Source of the DNA: Bacteroidales bacterium
GTDB taxonomy: Bacteria; Bacteroidota; Bacteroidia; Bacteroidales; UBA10428
Direction of reading: 5' to 3'
DNA length: 64,000 bases
Assembly (NCBI GenBank): GCA_016929525.1
Contig: JAFGIP010000073.1
Coordinates: forward strand, 1-64,000
The position numbers and the translations under genes were made by a program. Below, piece after piece: positions 26,386 through 36,162 of the stretch; positions within the stretch are counted from its first letter, which is position 1, and each line of letters opens with the position of its first letter. The notes under the pieces were generated by a model, which was not told the DNA's origin, searched no databases, and worked only from the letters and a program-made list of their open reading frames with translations.

Positions 26386-26910
26386 ATGATTGATCTGAAA
26401 GATTGTTTATTACTTGGTACTATAACTAAAACACATGGTGTCAAGGGACAAGTTGTCTTAAAACTTAACAATCTGTGCTTCGACGATATCAAGGAAATGG
26501 AAACGGTTTTCATTATTATAGATGGATTACCGGTTCCATTTTTTGTTTCAGAATATATTAAAAAAAACCATGATTCACTGATAATAAAATTCGATGATAT
26601 TAATATGGAAGAAGATGCGAGGGAATTATCTGAATGTAATGTATATATAAAAAGCACCTTAATATCATCTAAAACAATAAATCCTGAAACATCAGAAAAA
26701 CTAATCGGTTATAAAGTTATTGATAATAAACTTGGCCTTTTAGGTACACTGAATGATATTCTGGATATTCAGCTTAATCCTTTATTTCGGATTGTAAACA
26801 TCAATAAAGAAATTCTGCTGCCAATCCAACCTGAATTCATTTTGAGTATCGATGATGACCAAAAAATAATTTTAGTGGAAACACCTTCCGGTTTTGAAGA
26901 TTTAGTATAA
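26386..26910 (+). CDS. rimM: Ribosome maturation factor RimM
   Basis: A 174-residue RimM, needed for maturation of the 3' domain of 16S rRNA and known to bind S19. The N-terminal barrel begins LLLGTITKTHGVKGQVVLKL, and the PRC-barrel half carries LIGYKVIDNKLGLLGTLNDIL and LLPIQPEFILSID. Length is normal. It follows rpsP directly, as in many bacteria; the trmD and rplS genes often found after it are absent, replaced by a large secreted-protein gene. Cytoplasmic. Confidence 0.93.
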   Translation: MIDLKDCLLLGTITKTHGVKGQVVLKLNNLCFDDIKEMETVFIIIDGLPVPFFVSEYIKKNHDSLIIKFDDINMEEDARELSECNVYIKSTLISSKTINPETSEKLIGYKVIDNKLGLLGTLNDILDIQLNPLFRIVNINKEILLPIQPEFILSIDDDQKIILVETPSGFEDLV

Positions 26911-27122
26911 ACCTGGCACTGAATCCCCGACTTTAAATATCCTCCCGATATCCTCCAACACCGTAACCCTTATTCTCCCTATTACGTATATAATGACAAT
27001 ACTAGACTAAACTAACAGCAGTAGAAGAAGAAAATGCAGGCAGCAATGTAGTATTGAGTGCCTTACTCGTATTTATACCAACTTGGGCAAATTACAGCTA
27101 CGGCTGAAAAAAAGGTATTTAA

Positions 27123-30100
27123 ATGAGGTCCACAAAACTACTAACTATTTTTATGCTTTCATTTTTGATTTCTTTTAGTGATTTATTCTCTCAGTGTTCG
27201 CTAATAATCAAAAGTGGAAGTGCGCAGGATCCGCAAACAGTATGCGCTCCCGTCAATTTCACCATGAGTGTATGGTACAAATTTTTAATTCCTGTAAATC
27301 CTGCACAGGTTGAAATCCTTTTTGTATGGAATGATGGTTCAGTATCTACAACTACAGTGCCCGGTAACTGGAATACAGGCAATGATTCTGTTTGGGCAGA
27401 AGCAACTCATTTATATCCTCCCACCAACGAATGTTCAAGTACTGCTGATGCCTATATAGTATTCGATGGAGAAATATGTACCAGTAGTAGTCACCAGGAG
27501 CAAACATTCAGTACCTGGGGTACCGACGAAGAAAATAGTGGTGTGCTTAGTACCGATCCGATAGTAGCCTACTTCTGTGAAGGAGAAGATATTATTAATG
27601 TAACATTTGATGATAATTCAACTTTCAATTGCAATATTTTAATTGAACCTGATAACCCGAACCGGTATTACCGCTGGGTACAGTTTATTTATAATACCTA
27701 TTCTTCAGGTGGTGACAGAATTCCCGATGTAACTGTAAGAGATGGTTCGGGCATCATTCATAATATGACCGATAATAACGGTAACTTTATCAGTTCACTG
27801 GATGGTCCGATCATCCAGATTCCAATACCTGCAGATGGCCCGAATCAAACCTCATTTGAGATTAGCGCACCTGCCGGAGCTGTGGCAGGAGATATTTTTG
27901 AAATTACACTGAGAAACTGGAATGTCTGTAATCCATACGATGATCTTCCGACAGACGGAATACCTCCTGCAGATCTGATTAATGGAGACAATCCTCCAAT
28001 AACAACAACAGCCCGAATAGAAGTAATTGCTCCTCCCCCAATTGTCGTTTCAAACCTCTTTGAATTCTGTACAACTGAAAATGTAATTCTGCATGCAACA
28101 GCAGGTGGAGCAGAAGTAAGATGGTATTCCGATGTTGCCCTTACAAATCTTTTATTTGCAGGAACTGATTACAACCCGCAACTACCTCCTTTTAATCTGG
28201 ATAATACTATCCCCGGTAATTACACATTTTACGTAACCAGCTACCAGGGTATTTGCGAAAGCGGACCTAACCAGGTTGATGTGGTAATTTATCAAAGTCC
28301 GGAAAATGTATATGCCGGGTTGGATCAGATAATATGTGCCGATAGTGTCCGGTTAAATGCTTCAGTGCCGTCAGCAGGAAGTGGAATATGGTCTACAACA
28401 GGCTCCTCAATTATCGAAAACAACACGCAGCGAAATACCAGGGTCAGAAACCTGGAACATGGCGATAATGAATTTATATGGACGGTAACTAATGGTTCCT
28501 GTGCAGCTTCGGATGTTGTTCATATTATCAGCGACCGACAGCCATCAAATGCCTATGCAGGAACAGATGACAGCATTTGCAATGCCACAAGTATTAGCCT
28601 TAATGCTACACCACCTGACGTTTCAGGTTCCGGTATGTGGATCATTACCCAGGGCTCAGGTACTCCGGCTGATCCAAATTCACCAAATACCAACTTAAAT
28701 AACCCGTCAGCAGGGAATAATCAACTTATCTGGCGTGTTTCAAGTCTTTACGGTGCCTGTCCGGTAACCCGCGACACAGTGAATTATTTTGTGGATTTTC
28801 CGGCAGGAACAGCAGATGCAGGTAACGATTTTCATCTTTGCGAAACATCCTCAATCAGTTTAAATGGAAATGCTCCGATTAATGGAGGTTCCGGTATCTG
28901 GGTCGTAGAAACCGGGGCTTCTATAATAGTGAATCCAAACAACCCGACTTCCCTGGTGAATAATATTGACGAAGGTTTAAATTCATATATCTGGACTCTA
29001 AACAGTCTTTATGGTTTATGCCCGGAATCAGCAGATACTGTCAATATCATCAGGGATCTGACACCGGGAACTGCCGATGCAGGATCTGACATTTCACTAT
29101 GTCTCGAGAATTCCGATACCCTTCAGGGCAATACTCCGCTACGCGGAACAGGCAACTGGAATGTAGTTGCCGATCCATCAGGTATTAATCCTGTATTTTT
29201 CCCAAATATTTATGATCCGAATGCAATAATCACTGTTCTGCCGGGTAACGAAGGACAATACATTTTACAGTGGGTATTACAAAACGGTGTATGTGAAAAT
29301 CGCGACACCATGATCATTGATTTTGGGATACCACCGCCCCCTGGTTTTGCAGGTAATGATACCGTAGTGTGTGGACTTGAAATTGATTTGCAAAGTAACA
29401 CTTTTGCACAGGGACAAGGACTCTGGACCCAGATCTCCGGAACCGGTGTTGCAACCTTCTCTCCTGACAGATATTCTGATAATCCCCATGTGATAATTCC
29501 AGAAGATGAAGAAGGTATATACGAATTTGAATGGATGCTTACCAGTGGTGCCTGTGCACCATCATCAGATACGGTTGAGATAACTTTCCTGCGTTTACCT
29601 GATGAGCCGACAGTCGCCGGCGTATCGTCATGTGGCCCTGATAGTATGCTACTTTCGGCCACAAATCTGCAATCAGATGTAATTATCAGATGGTATAGCG
29701 ACAGTACTATTCCTTCACCATTTAATACAGGTGAAACATTTCAGACTCCATACCTTTTAAATTCGGCGTATTATTATACATCGAGTTATGATACGGTATC
29801 GGGTTGTGAAAGCGATAGAGTTGAAGCCGGCGCAGAAATTTTTAATATACCCGGCTCTCCGTCTTTGATTTCCGATACGCTTTGTGGTGCAGGAAATGCA
29901 TTACTGACAGGTTTAATTTCCCCACCAGCAAATACAATTATATGGTACGAAGATTCACCTGGAATTACTATGATAGAAACAGGAACGGTTTTTAATCCTG
30001 CAGTCACAGATGATACAATATTTTATGCCAGAGCCGCAGATACCATCCACAGCTGTTTAAGCGAAATTGATTCTATTGAAGTTATTGTACATCCGGAAAT

Positions 30101-32882
30101 ACCGGTGCCTGTAGTAATTAATGACTCATCCTGCGGTCCATCCGATTTTATTCTTTCAGCCATAGGTTCTTCAACCGACCACTGGATGAGATGGTATGAA
30201 ACAGCAATCGATAATACTATTATTCATATTGACGATACTATGTTCGTTCCTTTAACCGATACCAGCAGACATTTCTGGGTTTCGGAATGGAATGATTCTA
30301 CCGTATGTGCAAGTCCACGAATTGAATGCAGTGCGATTGTCCAGCCAATGCCATCTGCACCTATGGTAAATGATACATCTTCGTGTGGTGCTGCATCTTT
30401 TACAATCAGACCACAAGGTAATTCAATCACGGATGCATTCAGGTGGTACGATCTCCCGGTTAATGGATCAATGATTGTGGAATCAGATTCATTTAACACG
30501 GGCTTTCTCTCTTCTAATTTTTCAGTGTGGGTATCGGGTTATAATACAGAAACATCTTGTGAGAGTTCTAGAAACCAGGTAGATATTTCGGTATTTCCGA
30601 TGCCCACCACTTTAGTTATTAACGGTCCCACGGTTGTTCTGGTCGATCAAAGCGGAGTAATATTTTCAACCAGTGGCTCATCTGCATCAACTTATATTTG
30701 GAATATACCACCTGAAATTACCCTCGATGTAAATATGAATGATTTTGTGAGATTATCATTCCCAAATACCGGGTCTTTTGATATAAGTGCGTATGAAATA
30801 ACATCGAACGGGTGTATAGGTAATCCGGTAACACATCCGATAACTGTAATCAATGATTCAATATTACTAAATATTTCACCTTATAATCAGTCGGCATGCA
30901 CTGGCGTTGATTTCGAAATCAGACCATATCTTTTTGGAGGTACTCCTCCTTTTACTTACACATGGACGGGTGACATCATATACCTTTCCAGCACCAGTTC
31001 ACTTTTTACCACATTTTCTCCTCCGGGAACAGGAATTTACAACCTGTATCTCGAAGTAATGGATATAAACCTGAAAACAACAAAAGATTCTGTTAAGATT
31101 ACAGTATTTGAATCGCCAACAGCAGATATTACAACAGAAGATGAAATAGTGTGTGTGGGTGACAACCTGCAGCTGCTTGTCGAAATAACAGGCTATGAAG
31201 CAGCATCGCATAACTGGACAGGCCCAATTCATAATCTGTCCTCATATACTGTTCAGGAACCGGTTTATACTCCACAACAGCCTGATACGGTACAATATTT
31301 TTACGAGTTAACTGATATAAATGGTTGTAAGGCATACGATAGTGTCAATATATACTCTGATATCCCGCTCGCATATTTTGAAATTCAGACAGAACCTGGC
31401 TGCAGTCCTTTAGATGTTGAATTCAACAACCAGTCATTACGTGCAGTTAGTTATGAATGGGATTTTGGTGATGAATCATATTCAGACCTGGCAAATCCGT
31501 CACATCTGTATATTAACCAGAGTCCTGAGATTAAATATTTCCCTGTTTCACTTGAAGTAACAAGTATGTTGGGTTGCAAAGATCAAATGACCCAATATGC
31601 CATGGTTTGGCCAAACCCGGTTGCAACATTAGATGCTATTCCTGAAAATGCATGCAGTCCGGCACTGATAACTTTATTTTCAACTCCAGGAAACCGATAC
31701 TATTACTGGGACCTTGATGACGGTACTACTCAAACAACTAACGAATTTAGTATTATACACACATTTGAAACGCAAGAACCTGAAGATGAAACATTCATTG
31801 TAAAAGTGATAACTGAATCATCATTACATTGCATTGATTCAGCATTTCTGCCAATTAATATATACGCAACTCCAAATGCCGATTTTAGCATTTCACCTCC
31901 TGCGAATACTTTCCCGGATAATTCCTTCTATATTGATAATCTTACAATTGGTAATGAATGGAATTATGACTGGGAATTTGGAAATGGCAATGTATCTACA
32001 ATTCCTGAACCGGGGGAAATTACGTATGAATCATCCGGTAATTATACAATTACCTTAACGGTTTCTGATGAACAATGTACCGACAGCATAAGCAGAACAG
32101 TTTATTTATATCCTGCAATGCCTGAGGCAAAATTTGAAGAGCCTGAGCCAGGTTGTATGCCGCATACAATCAGTTTTATAAATAGTTCTGAATATGCTGA
32201 TGAATATTTATGGGAATTTGGAGACGGAAGCATATCTACCGCTGCAAACCCATCATATACATATTATGAAGCTGGTATTTACAGAGTTAAACTTACGGTA
32301 AGAGGAGCAGGTGGTGAGTCATCATATTGCGATACTGCAAGAGTATATATTTTACCAAATGCATTTTTTGAACTTGCTCCAAGGTATGTATATGTAAATG
32401 ATGAACCTGTACACTTCTTTAATCTTTCGGATAATGCTGATATAATCGAATGGAATTTTGGCGATGGCACAACCTCAAACGAGTTTAATACACAACATAT
32501 TTACCGGGAAGAAGGAACTTATGAAGTTACATTAAGTGTTTGGACAGAAAATAGCTGTTTTGACCTGTATAAGATGGAAAACGCTGTTTTTGTCGAACCA
32601 TCAGGTGTAGTTGAATTTCCGAATGCCTTCAGACCAAATTCTCCACTTGAAGAAAACAGAGAATTCAAACCAGGTATCATTGATCATGTTGATGATTATC
32701 ATCTGATGATATTCAACCGCTGGGGAGAAATGATTTTCGAAAGCTTTAACCAGGATATTGGATGGGATGGTAAGTATAAAGGCAGTCCAGCCAAACCTAA
32801 TGTATATATATGGAAGGTGACCGGTACCTATTCAGATGGAAGAGGGTTTACAAAAACGGGTGATGTAACCCTTATGTATTAA
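27123..32882 (+). CDS. Giant T9SS-secreted repeat protein with PKD domains and type B sorting domain
   Basis: A 1919-residue cell-surface or secreted protein. Signal peptide (about 1-24), a unique N-terminal part (about 25-390), five tandem repeats of about 80 residues with the pattern AGxDxxxC...L...G.W (about 396-820, for example YAGLDQIIC, AGTDDSIC, AGNDFHLC), four Ig-like repeats opening with an SCG or CGxxx segment and ending RWY or IWY (about 835-1160), about five PKD domains marked by WDFGD/WEFGN/WNFGD (about 1445-1790), and a C-terminal gliding/CHU_C type B sorting domain (FNRWGEMIFES, YIWKVTG). It is followed 30 bases later by PorP/SprF, the usual partner for type B cargo. Probably an adhesin; cargo nature is firm, function inferred. 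Confidence 0.9.
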   Translation: MRSTKLLTIFMLSFLISFSDLFSQCSLIIKSGSAQDPQTVCAPVNFTMSVWYKFLIPVNPAQVEILFVWNDGSVSTTTVPGNWNTGNDSVWAEATHLYPPTNECSSTADAYIVFDGEICTSSSHQEQTFSTWGTDEENSGVLSTDPIVAYFCEGEDIINVTFDDNSTFNCNILIEPDNPNRYYRWVQFIYNTYSSGGDRIPDVTVRDGSGIIHNMTDNNGNFISSLDGPIIQIPIPADGPNQTSFEISAPAGAVAGDIFEITLRNWNVCNPYDDLPTDGIPPADLINGDNPPITTTARIEVIAPPPIVVSNLFEFCTTENVILHATAGGAEVRWYSDVALTNLLFAGTDYNPQLPPFNLDNTIPGNYTFYVTSYQGICESGPNQVDVVIYQSPENVYAGLDQIICADSVRLNASVPSAGSGIWSTTGSSIIENNTQRNTRVRNLEHGDNEFIWTVTNGSCAASDVVHIISDRQPSNAYAGTDDSICNATSISLNATPPDVSGSGMWIITQGSGTPADPNSPNTNLNNPSAGNNQLIWRVSSLYGACPVTRDTVNYFVDFPAGTADAGNDFHLCETSSISLNGNAPINGGSGIWVVETGASIIVNPNNPTSLVNNIDEGLNSYIWTLNSLYGLCPESADTVNIIRDLTPGTADAGSDISLCLENSDTLQGNTPLRGTGNWNVVADPSGINPVFFPNIYDPNAIITVLPGNEGQYILQWVLQNGVCENRDTMIIDFGIPPPPGFAGNDTVVCGLEIDLQSNTFAQGQGLWTQISGTGVATFSPDRYSDNPHVIIPEDEEGIYEFEWMLTSGACAPSSDTVEITFLRLPDEPTVAGVSSCGPDSMLLSATNLQSDVIIRWYSDSTIPSPFNTGETFQTPYLLNSAYYYTSSYDTVSGCESDRVEAGAEIFNIPGSPSLISDTLCGAGNALLTGLISPPANTIIWYEDSPGITMIETGTVFNPAVTDDTIFYARAADTIHSCLSEIDSIEVIVHPEIPVPVVINDSSCGPSDFILSAIGSSTDHWMRWYETAIDNTIIHIDDTMFVPLTDTSRHFWVSEWNDSTVCASPRIECSAIVQPMPSAPMVNDTSSCGAASFTIRPQGNSITDAFRWYDLPVNGSMIVESDSFNTGFLSSNFSVWVSGYNTETSCESSRNQVDISVFPMPTTLVINGPTVVLVDQSGVIFSTSGSSASTYIWNIPPEITLDVNMNDFVRLSFPNTGSFDISAYEITSNGCIGNPVTHPITVINDSILLNISPYNQSACTGVDFEIRPYLFGGTPPFTYTWTGDIIYLSSTSSLFTTFSPPGTGIYNLYLEVMDINLKTTKDSVKITVFESPTADITTEDEIVCVGDNLQLLVEITGYEAASHNWTGPIHNLSSYTVQEPVYTPQQPDTVQYFYELTDINGCKAYDSVNIYSDIPLAYFEIQTEPGCSPLDVEFNNQSLRAVSYEWDFGDESYSDLANPSHLYINQSPEIKYFPVSLEVTSMLGCKDQMTQYAMVWPNPVATLDAIPENACSPALITLFSTPGNRYYYWDLDDGTTQTTNEFSIIHTFETQEPEDETFIVKVITESSLHCIDSAFLPINIYATPNADFSISPPANTFPDNSFYIDNLTIGNEWNYDWEFGNGNVSTIPEPGEITYESSGNYTITLTVSDEQCTDSISRTVYLYPAMPEAKFEEPEPGCMPHTISFINSSEYADEYLWEFGDGSISTAANPSYTYYEAGIYRVKLTVRGAGGESSYCDTARVYILPNAFFELAPRYVYVNDEPVHFFNLSDNADIIEWNFGDGTTSNEFNTQHIYREEGTYEVTLSVWTENSCFDLYKMENAVFVEPSGVVEFPNAFRPNSPLEENREFKPGIIDHVDDYHLMIFNRWGEMIFESFNQDIGWDGKYKGSPAKPNVYIWKVTGTYSDGRGFTKTGDVTLMY

Positions 32883-32912
32883 AATATTATTACTAACCTT
32901 CAGGGAAGTATT

Positions 32913-33911
32913 ATGAAAAAATGGGCGTTGATCATATTACTTATTCTGCTTTCCGCTTTATGCTTGGCACAAGATCCTCAGTTTTCGAGGTTTTATTCCA
33001 ATTCTCTGTATATGGCTCCGTCTTTTGCCAGCAGCACGGGGCAAAACAGGTTTGCATTGAGTTATCGTAACCAGTGGCCGGCAATAAAAACAGGATATAA
33101 AACATACACAGCTTCATTTGATCATTACTTTGATAAACTGAACAGTGGTGCCGGAGTGTTATTTATGCGTGATGTTGCCGGTTCGGCAAATCTAACTTCA
33201 ACAAATATCAGCTTACTCTATACTTATGATTTTAGAATTAAAAATACATTACATGTCAGACCCGGACTAAACTTTACTTACACTGAACGCAGCATAGACT
33301 TTGACCGTCTGATATGGGGCGATCAAATGTCGGCCTCGGGGAATGCTCCTTCATCCGGGGAAGTTGTCTCTTATGACAAAGTTGGTGATCTTGATTGTGC
33401 AGTTTCCGGATTAATTTATAATGAGAATTTTTGGCTGGGAGCAAGTGCTGATCACTTGTTACACCCAAACCAGTCACTTTACGAGCAGGAATTTTCAAAT
33501 GATAATTACGGCCTCGTAGATACTAAAATACAAGTGTTTGGCGGATACAGATTTATTATAAAGGAAAAACTGCTCAGACCAACACCAACAACACTTCAAC
33601 TGACATTGCTTTATAAAAACCAGTCGGGATTTAATCAGCTCGATCTTGGATTCTACTGGAACTATGAGCCTTTAATATTGGGAGTATGGTATCGCGGAGT
33701 ACCTGTAATTGAAAACTCTACGAATGATGCAGTTGTTTTACTTGTCGGACTTAAAACCCTTCGTTATAATATTGGTTATAGTTACGATTTTACAACATCA
33801 AAACTTCTAATGTCCAGTGGTGGTTCACATGAAATATCATTTTCATTCACATTCGGTAAACCAAAGAAAAAAAGAAGATCCCGTAAAATGGTACCTTGTC
33901 CGGATTTATAA
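32913..33911 (+). CDS. PorP/SprF-family type IX secretion membrane protein
   Basis: A 332-residue outer-membrane beta-barrel protein of the PorP/SprF family, which works with the T9SS to export or anchor type B cargo. Signal peptide (about 1-19, ending LCLAQ), then the family opening DPQFSRFYSNSLYMAPSFA and LSYRNQWPAI. The C-terminal part ends in a basic tail (KPKKKRRSRK). The gene is 30 bases behind the giant repeat protein, so they form an operon and probably a cargo-partner pair. Normal length for the family. No other T9SS component is in this window. Confidence 0.92.
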   Translation: MKKWALIILLILLSALCLAQDPQFSRFYSNSLYMAPSFASSTGQNRFALSYRNQWPAIKTGYKTYTASFDHYFDKLNSGAGVLFMRDVAGSANLTSTNISLLYTYDFRIKNTLHVRPGLNFTYTERSIDFDRLIWGDQMSASGNAPSSGEVVSYDKVGDLDCAVSGLIYNENFWLGASADHLLHPNQSLYEQEFSNDNYGLVDTKIQVFGGYRFIIKEKLLRPTPTTLQLTLLYKNQSGFNQLDLGFYWNYEPLILGVWYRGVPVIENSTNDAVVLLVGLKTLRYNIGYSYDFTTSKLLMSSGGSHEISFSFTFGKPKKKRRSRKMVPCPDL

Positions 33912-33962
33912 TCATAGTTTATTTCTTAATAGTATCCAGACTGAATTGAAAGTAGAGGTTTA

Positions 33963-33984
33963 AATTCTAATACATATTAGAATT
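33963..33984. repeat. AT-rich inverted repeat between convergent genes
   Basis: Arms AATTCTAATA and TATTAGAATT around a 2-base centre. It lies 50 bases after the PorP/SprF stop and may act as a weak terminator or processing site; no T-run follows, so its role is unclear. Confidence 0.4.
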
Positions 33985-34102
33985 AATGTAATAATGAATC
34001 AGTTAATCATTATTCGAACATCCCATTATTCCAATAATCCTTATTTTTAAACCTATCGCAGGTTATGAATTTTAAAAGGATTCTTATTATTTATAGGTTT
34101 AA

Positions 34103-34810
34103 CTATAACGGCTTTGTTCTTCCCGAGCCTGTTGTTTCGGCGTCGATAACAGGATTGCCTTTATAATAAACATCTCCACTACCTACTATATTTGTTTCAA
34201 GCTCACCGGAAACATATACCTTTACTGATCCTGAACCGGCAATATTAACCTCCACTTCACTTGCTTCAAGATCTGATGCATCTACTCCGCCTGAACCTGC
34301 TATATTTATTTCCATTTCCTCAACTTTTGATCCTCCAACAGTGATATCACCGGAACCGGCCAAATTTAATTCCACCTCCTCGGCGCGAAGTTCCGGACAT
34401 TTAATAATTCCGCTCCCGCTAACATTCATTTCAATTTCTTCAGCATTAAGCGGTGTAGTAAAATATACATCGCCAGATCCCGCAATGCTGATCGCTCCAA
34501 GTTCCACGAATGTCACGTATATTTTTACATCTCCAAGTTTTGTTGTATGGTTTTTTGTATAAATTTTAAGGTTCCCGTCAACAACTTTGGTAATGATCTT
34601 ATCAAGATCATCCTGATTACCTTCAAGTTTAAGACTAACACTACTACCCTGCTTTAGAATCATGTTGCCGGGTAAAAAATAGCTTATCTCACTGAATTCG
34701 CTTATCTCTCTTTCTTCACTCTCGCAGTATGCTGTAACAGATATGAAGCAAAAAGCTATTATACTGGTTAAATTAATAGCAATTTTTCTTAAAAAATGGT
34801 TTTGGTTCAT
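34103..34810 (-). CDS. Head-GIN-domain (DUF2807) secreted protein
   Basis: A 235-residue exported protein. A signal-like N-terminus (about 1-29) precedes a right-handed beta-helix type domain of the DUF2807/GIN family. About seven GSG turns recur at intervals (IAGSGDV, VSGSGII, LAGSGDI, IAGSGGV, IAGSGSV, IVGSGDV, TTGSG), marking successive rungs. Such proteins are common in Bacteroidota envelopes; their role is not known to me. No lipobox was seen. It stands 77 bases downstream of the lacI-type gene on the same strand but is probably unrelated to starch use. Confidence 0.85.
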   Translation of the reverse strand: MNQNHFLRKIAINLTSIIAFCFISVTAYCESEEREISEFSEISYFLPGNMILKQGSSVSLKLEGNQDDLDKIITKVVDGNLKIYTKNHTTKLGDVKIYVTFVELGAISIAGSGDVYFTTPLNAEEIEMNVSGSGIIKCPELRAEEVELNLAGSGDITVGGSKVEEMEINIAGSGGVDASDLEASEVEVNIAGSGSVKVYVSGELETNIVGSGDVYYKGNPVIDAETTGSGRTKPL

Positions 34811-34887
34811 TTTAATAAAGTTTTAATTAAACATCTACAAGTAATGACGAATAAAATAATAAAGAGCTGCATTGGGAATATAAATAA

Positions 34888-35919
34888 TCACGATACTTTT
34901 GAAGGTTCTCTCAGACTTGAACCCCTGACGACCAATTCTGTTTTAATCTGATGAACCCTCGCTTCAATAATTTCATCTTTTAAAATTCTGTCCAATAACA
35001 AAGTTATGGCTTGTTTACCCATTTCATAACCCTTTTGTTCTATTGATGTAAGAGGAGGATCGGTCATTGATGAGTACAGACTATTGCTAAAACCAACAAT
35101 AGCAATATCTTCCGGAATGTCATACCCTGAACTTTTTATTATAGACATGGCTGTAATGGCCGTAAGATCATTAACTGCAAAAATTCCATCAATCTTCTTT
35201 TGTAACGACAATAAATACGGAATACACTTTCTGGCATGCATATCAGTATCGCAGCGTAAAATAATTTCTTCATCAATTTCAATCTGGTTATCACGAAGTG
35301 CCTGCAAATATCCATTTTTTCTGTTTCGCCCGATAAGCAGTTCCTGACTTGTTGCCAGGTGAGCTATTCGCTTGCAACCCATCTTTATAAGATGCTCAAC
35401 TGCTTTATATGATCCTGTATAATCATCGACAATTACCCGGTCACAATTTGGCAGATTTAAAACCCTGTCGTAAAACACAATAGGTATATTACTATTCTTT
35501 AGCTCATAAAAATGGTCATAATTAGTTGTTGTCTTTGAAACCGATGCCAATATCCCGTCAACTCTCTTCGACATTAATGTATGAATGATATTCTTTTCTT
35601 TATCATAATCTTCATTCGACTGGCAAATAATTACAGTGTAACCCGATTCATATGCTATTTCTTCAATCCCGCTAATCACATTACTGAAAAAATAGTGTAC
35701 AATCTGAGGAATTATCACACCAATGGTTTTGCTCTGTTTACTTCTTAAACTTAAAGCAAGCGCATTGGGCTCATAATTTAATCTTTCAGCAAGTTCTTTT
35801 ACCGCTTTCCTGGTTTTAGGACTAATATCAGGATGATCCTTCAATGCCCGAGAAACAGTTGAAGGGGAAATACCCAGAGCTTTCGCAATATCTTTTATAG
35901 TAACCTGCGAGCTTTTCAT
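34888..35919 (-). CDS. LacI-family regulator of the starch/maltose locus
   Basis: A 343-residue transcription factor. The N-terminal helix-turn-helix (VTIKDIAKALGISPSTVSRALKDHP) and hinge (YEPNALALSLRSKQ) are followed by a periplasmic-binding-protein-like effector domain with typical IGVIIPQIVHYFFSNVISGIE and the late VGFSNSLYSSMTDPPLTSI. It is divergent from the GH13 amylase gene, and the palindrome GCAAACGTTTGC, a classical LacI/GalR-type site, lies in the shared control region and again before the SusC/D arm. The effector is probably maltose or a maltodextrin. This locus has no SusR-type regulator in view. Family is certain; regulon assignment is inferred from the shared sites. Confidence 0.93.
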   Translation of the reverse strand: MKSSQVTIKDIAKALGISPSTVSRALKDHPDISPKTRKAVKELAERLNYEPNALALSLRSKQSKTIGVIIPQIVHYFFSNVISGIEEIAYESGYTVIICQSNEDYDKEKNIIHTLMSKRVDGILASVSKTTTNYDHFYELKNSNIPIVFYDRVLNLPNCDRVIVDDYTGSYKAVEHLIKMGCKRIAHLATSQELLIGRNRKNGYLQALRDNQIEIDEEIILRCDTDMHARKCIPYLLSLQKKIDGIFAVNDLTAITAMSIIKSSGYDIPEDIAIVGFSNSLYSSMTDPPLTSIEQKGYEMGKQAITLLLDRILKDEIIEARVHQIKTELVVRGSSLREPSKVS

Positions 35920-36003
35920 AACACTTTTATAACCTGATATTCCTTCATTTTGCAGACTAATTTAATACTAAAAACAATCTCTGCAAACCTTAAACACTAT
36001 ATT

Positions 36004-36015
36004 GCAAACGTTTGC
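36004..36015. promoter_or_regulatory. LacI-type operator, perfect 12-bp palindrome
   Basis: GCAAACGTTTGC, with the central CpG usual for LacI/GalR sites. It lies 84 bases from the regulator gene and 147 bases before the GH13 gene. A half-site GCAAAC occurs at 35983-35988. The same 12-mer occurs at 54504-54515. Confidence 0.75.
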
Positions 36016-36059
36016 GGTATCGTTTGTGATAATATTTATATTGGAATATTGCATAACCT

Positions 36060-36090
36060 TTTGATCTGCTGAATGTAGTAATTAACTTTA
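36060..36090 (+). promoter_or_regulatory. Candidate promoter of the divergent GH13 gene
   Basis: TTTG at 36060-36063, a 19-base spacer and TAACTTTA at 36083-36090 (7 of 8 to TAnnTTTG). The LacI palindrome sits about 45 bases upstream of the -33 element, a place more like an activator site than a repressor site. Confidence 0.45.
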
Positions 36091-36162
36091 TAGATTACAG
36101 TTATTCTACTTTAATTGTAATAACGAACGAACTAAGAACTACTATTAACAAATTACTTAATT

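Noticed and set aside
27006-27107. A 34-codon open stretch before the giant repeat gene whose end (SALLVFIPTWANYSYG) looks protein-like
   Set aside because: It has no ATG and is bounded by stops; with no homologue recognised it may be chance or a worn remnant.
34103-34810. Repeated GSG motifs as a possible DNA tandem repeat
   Set aside because: The repeats are at protein level only and are the normal rungs of a DUF2807 beta-helix; the DNA is not tandemly repeated.
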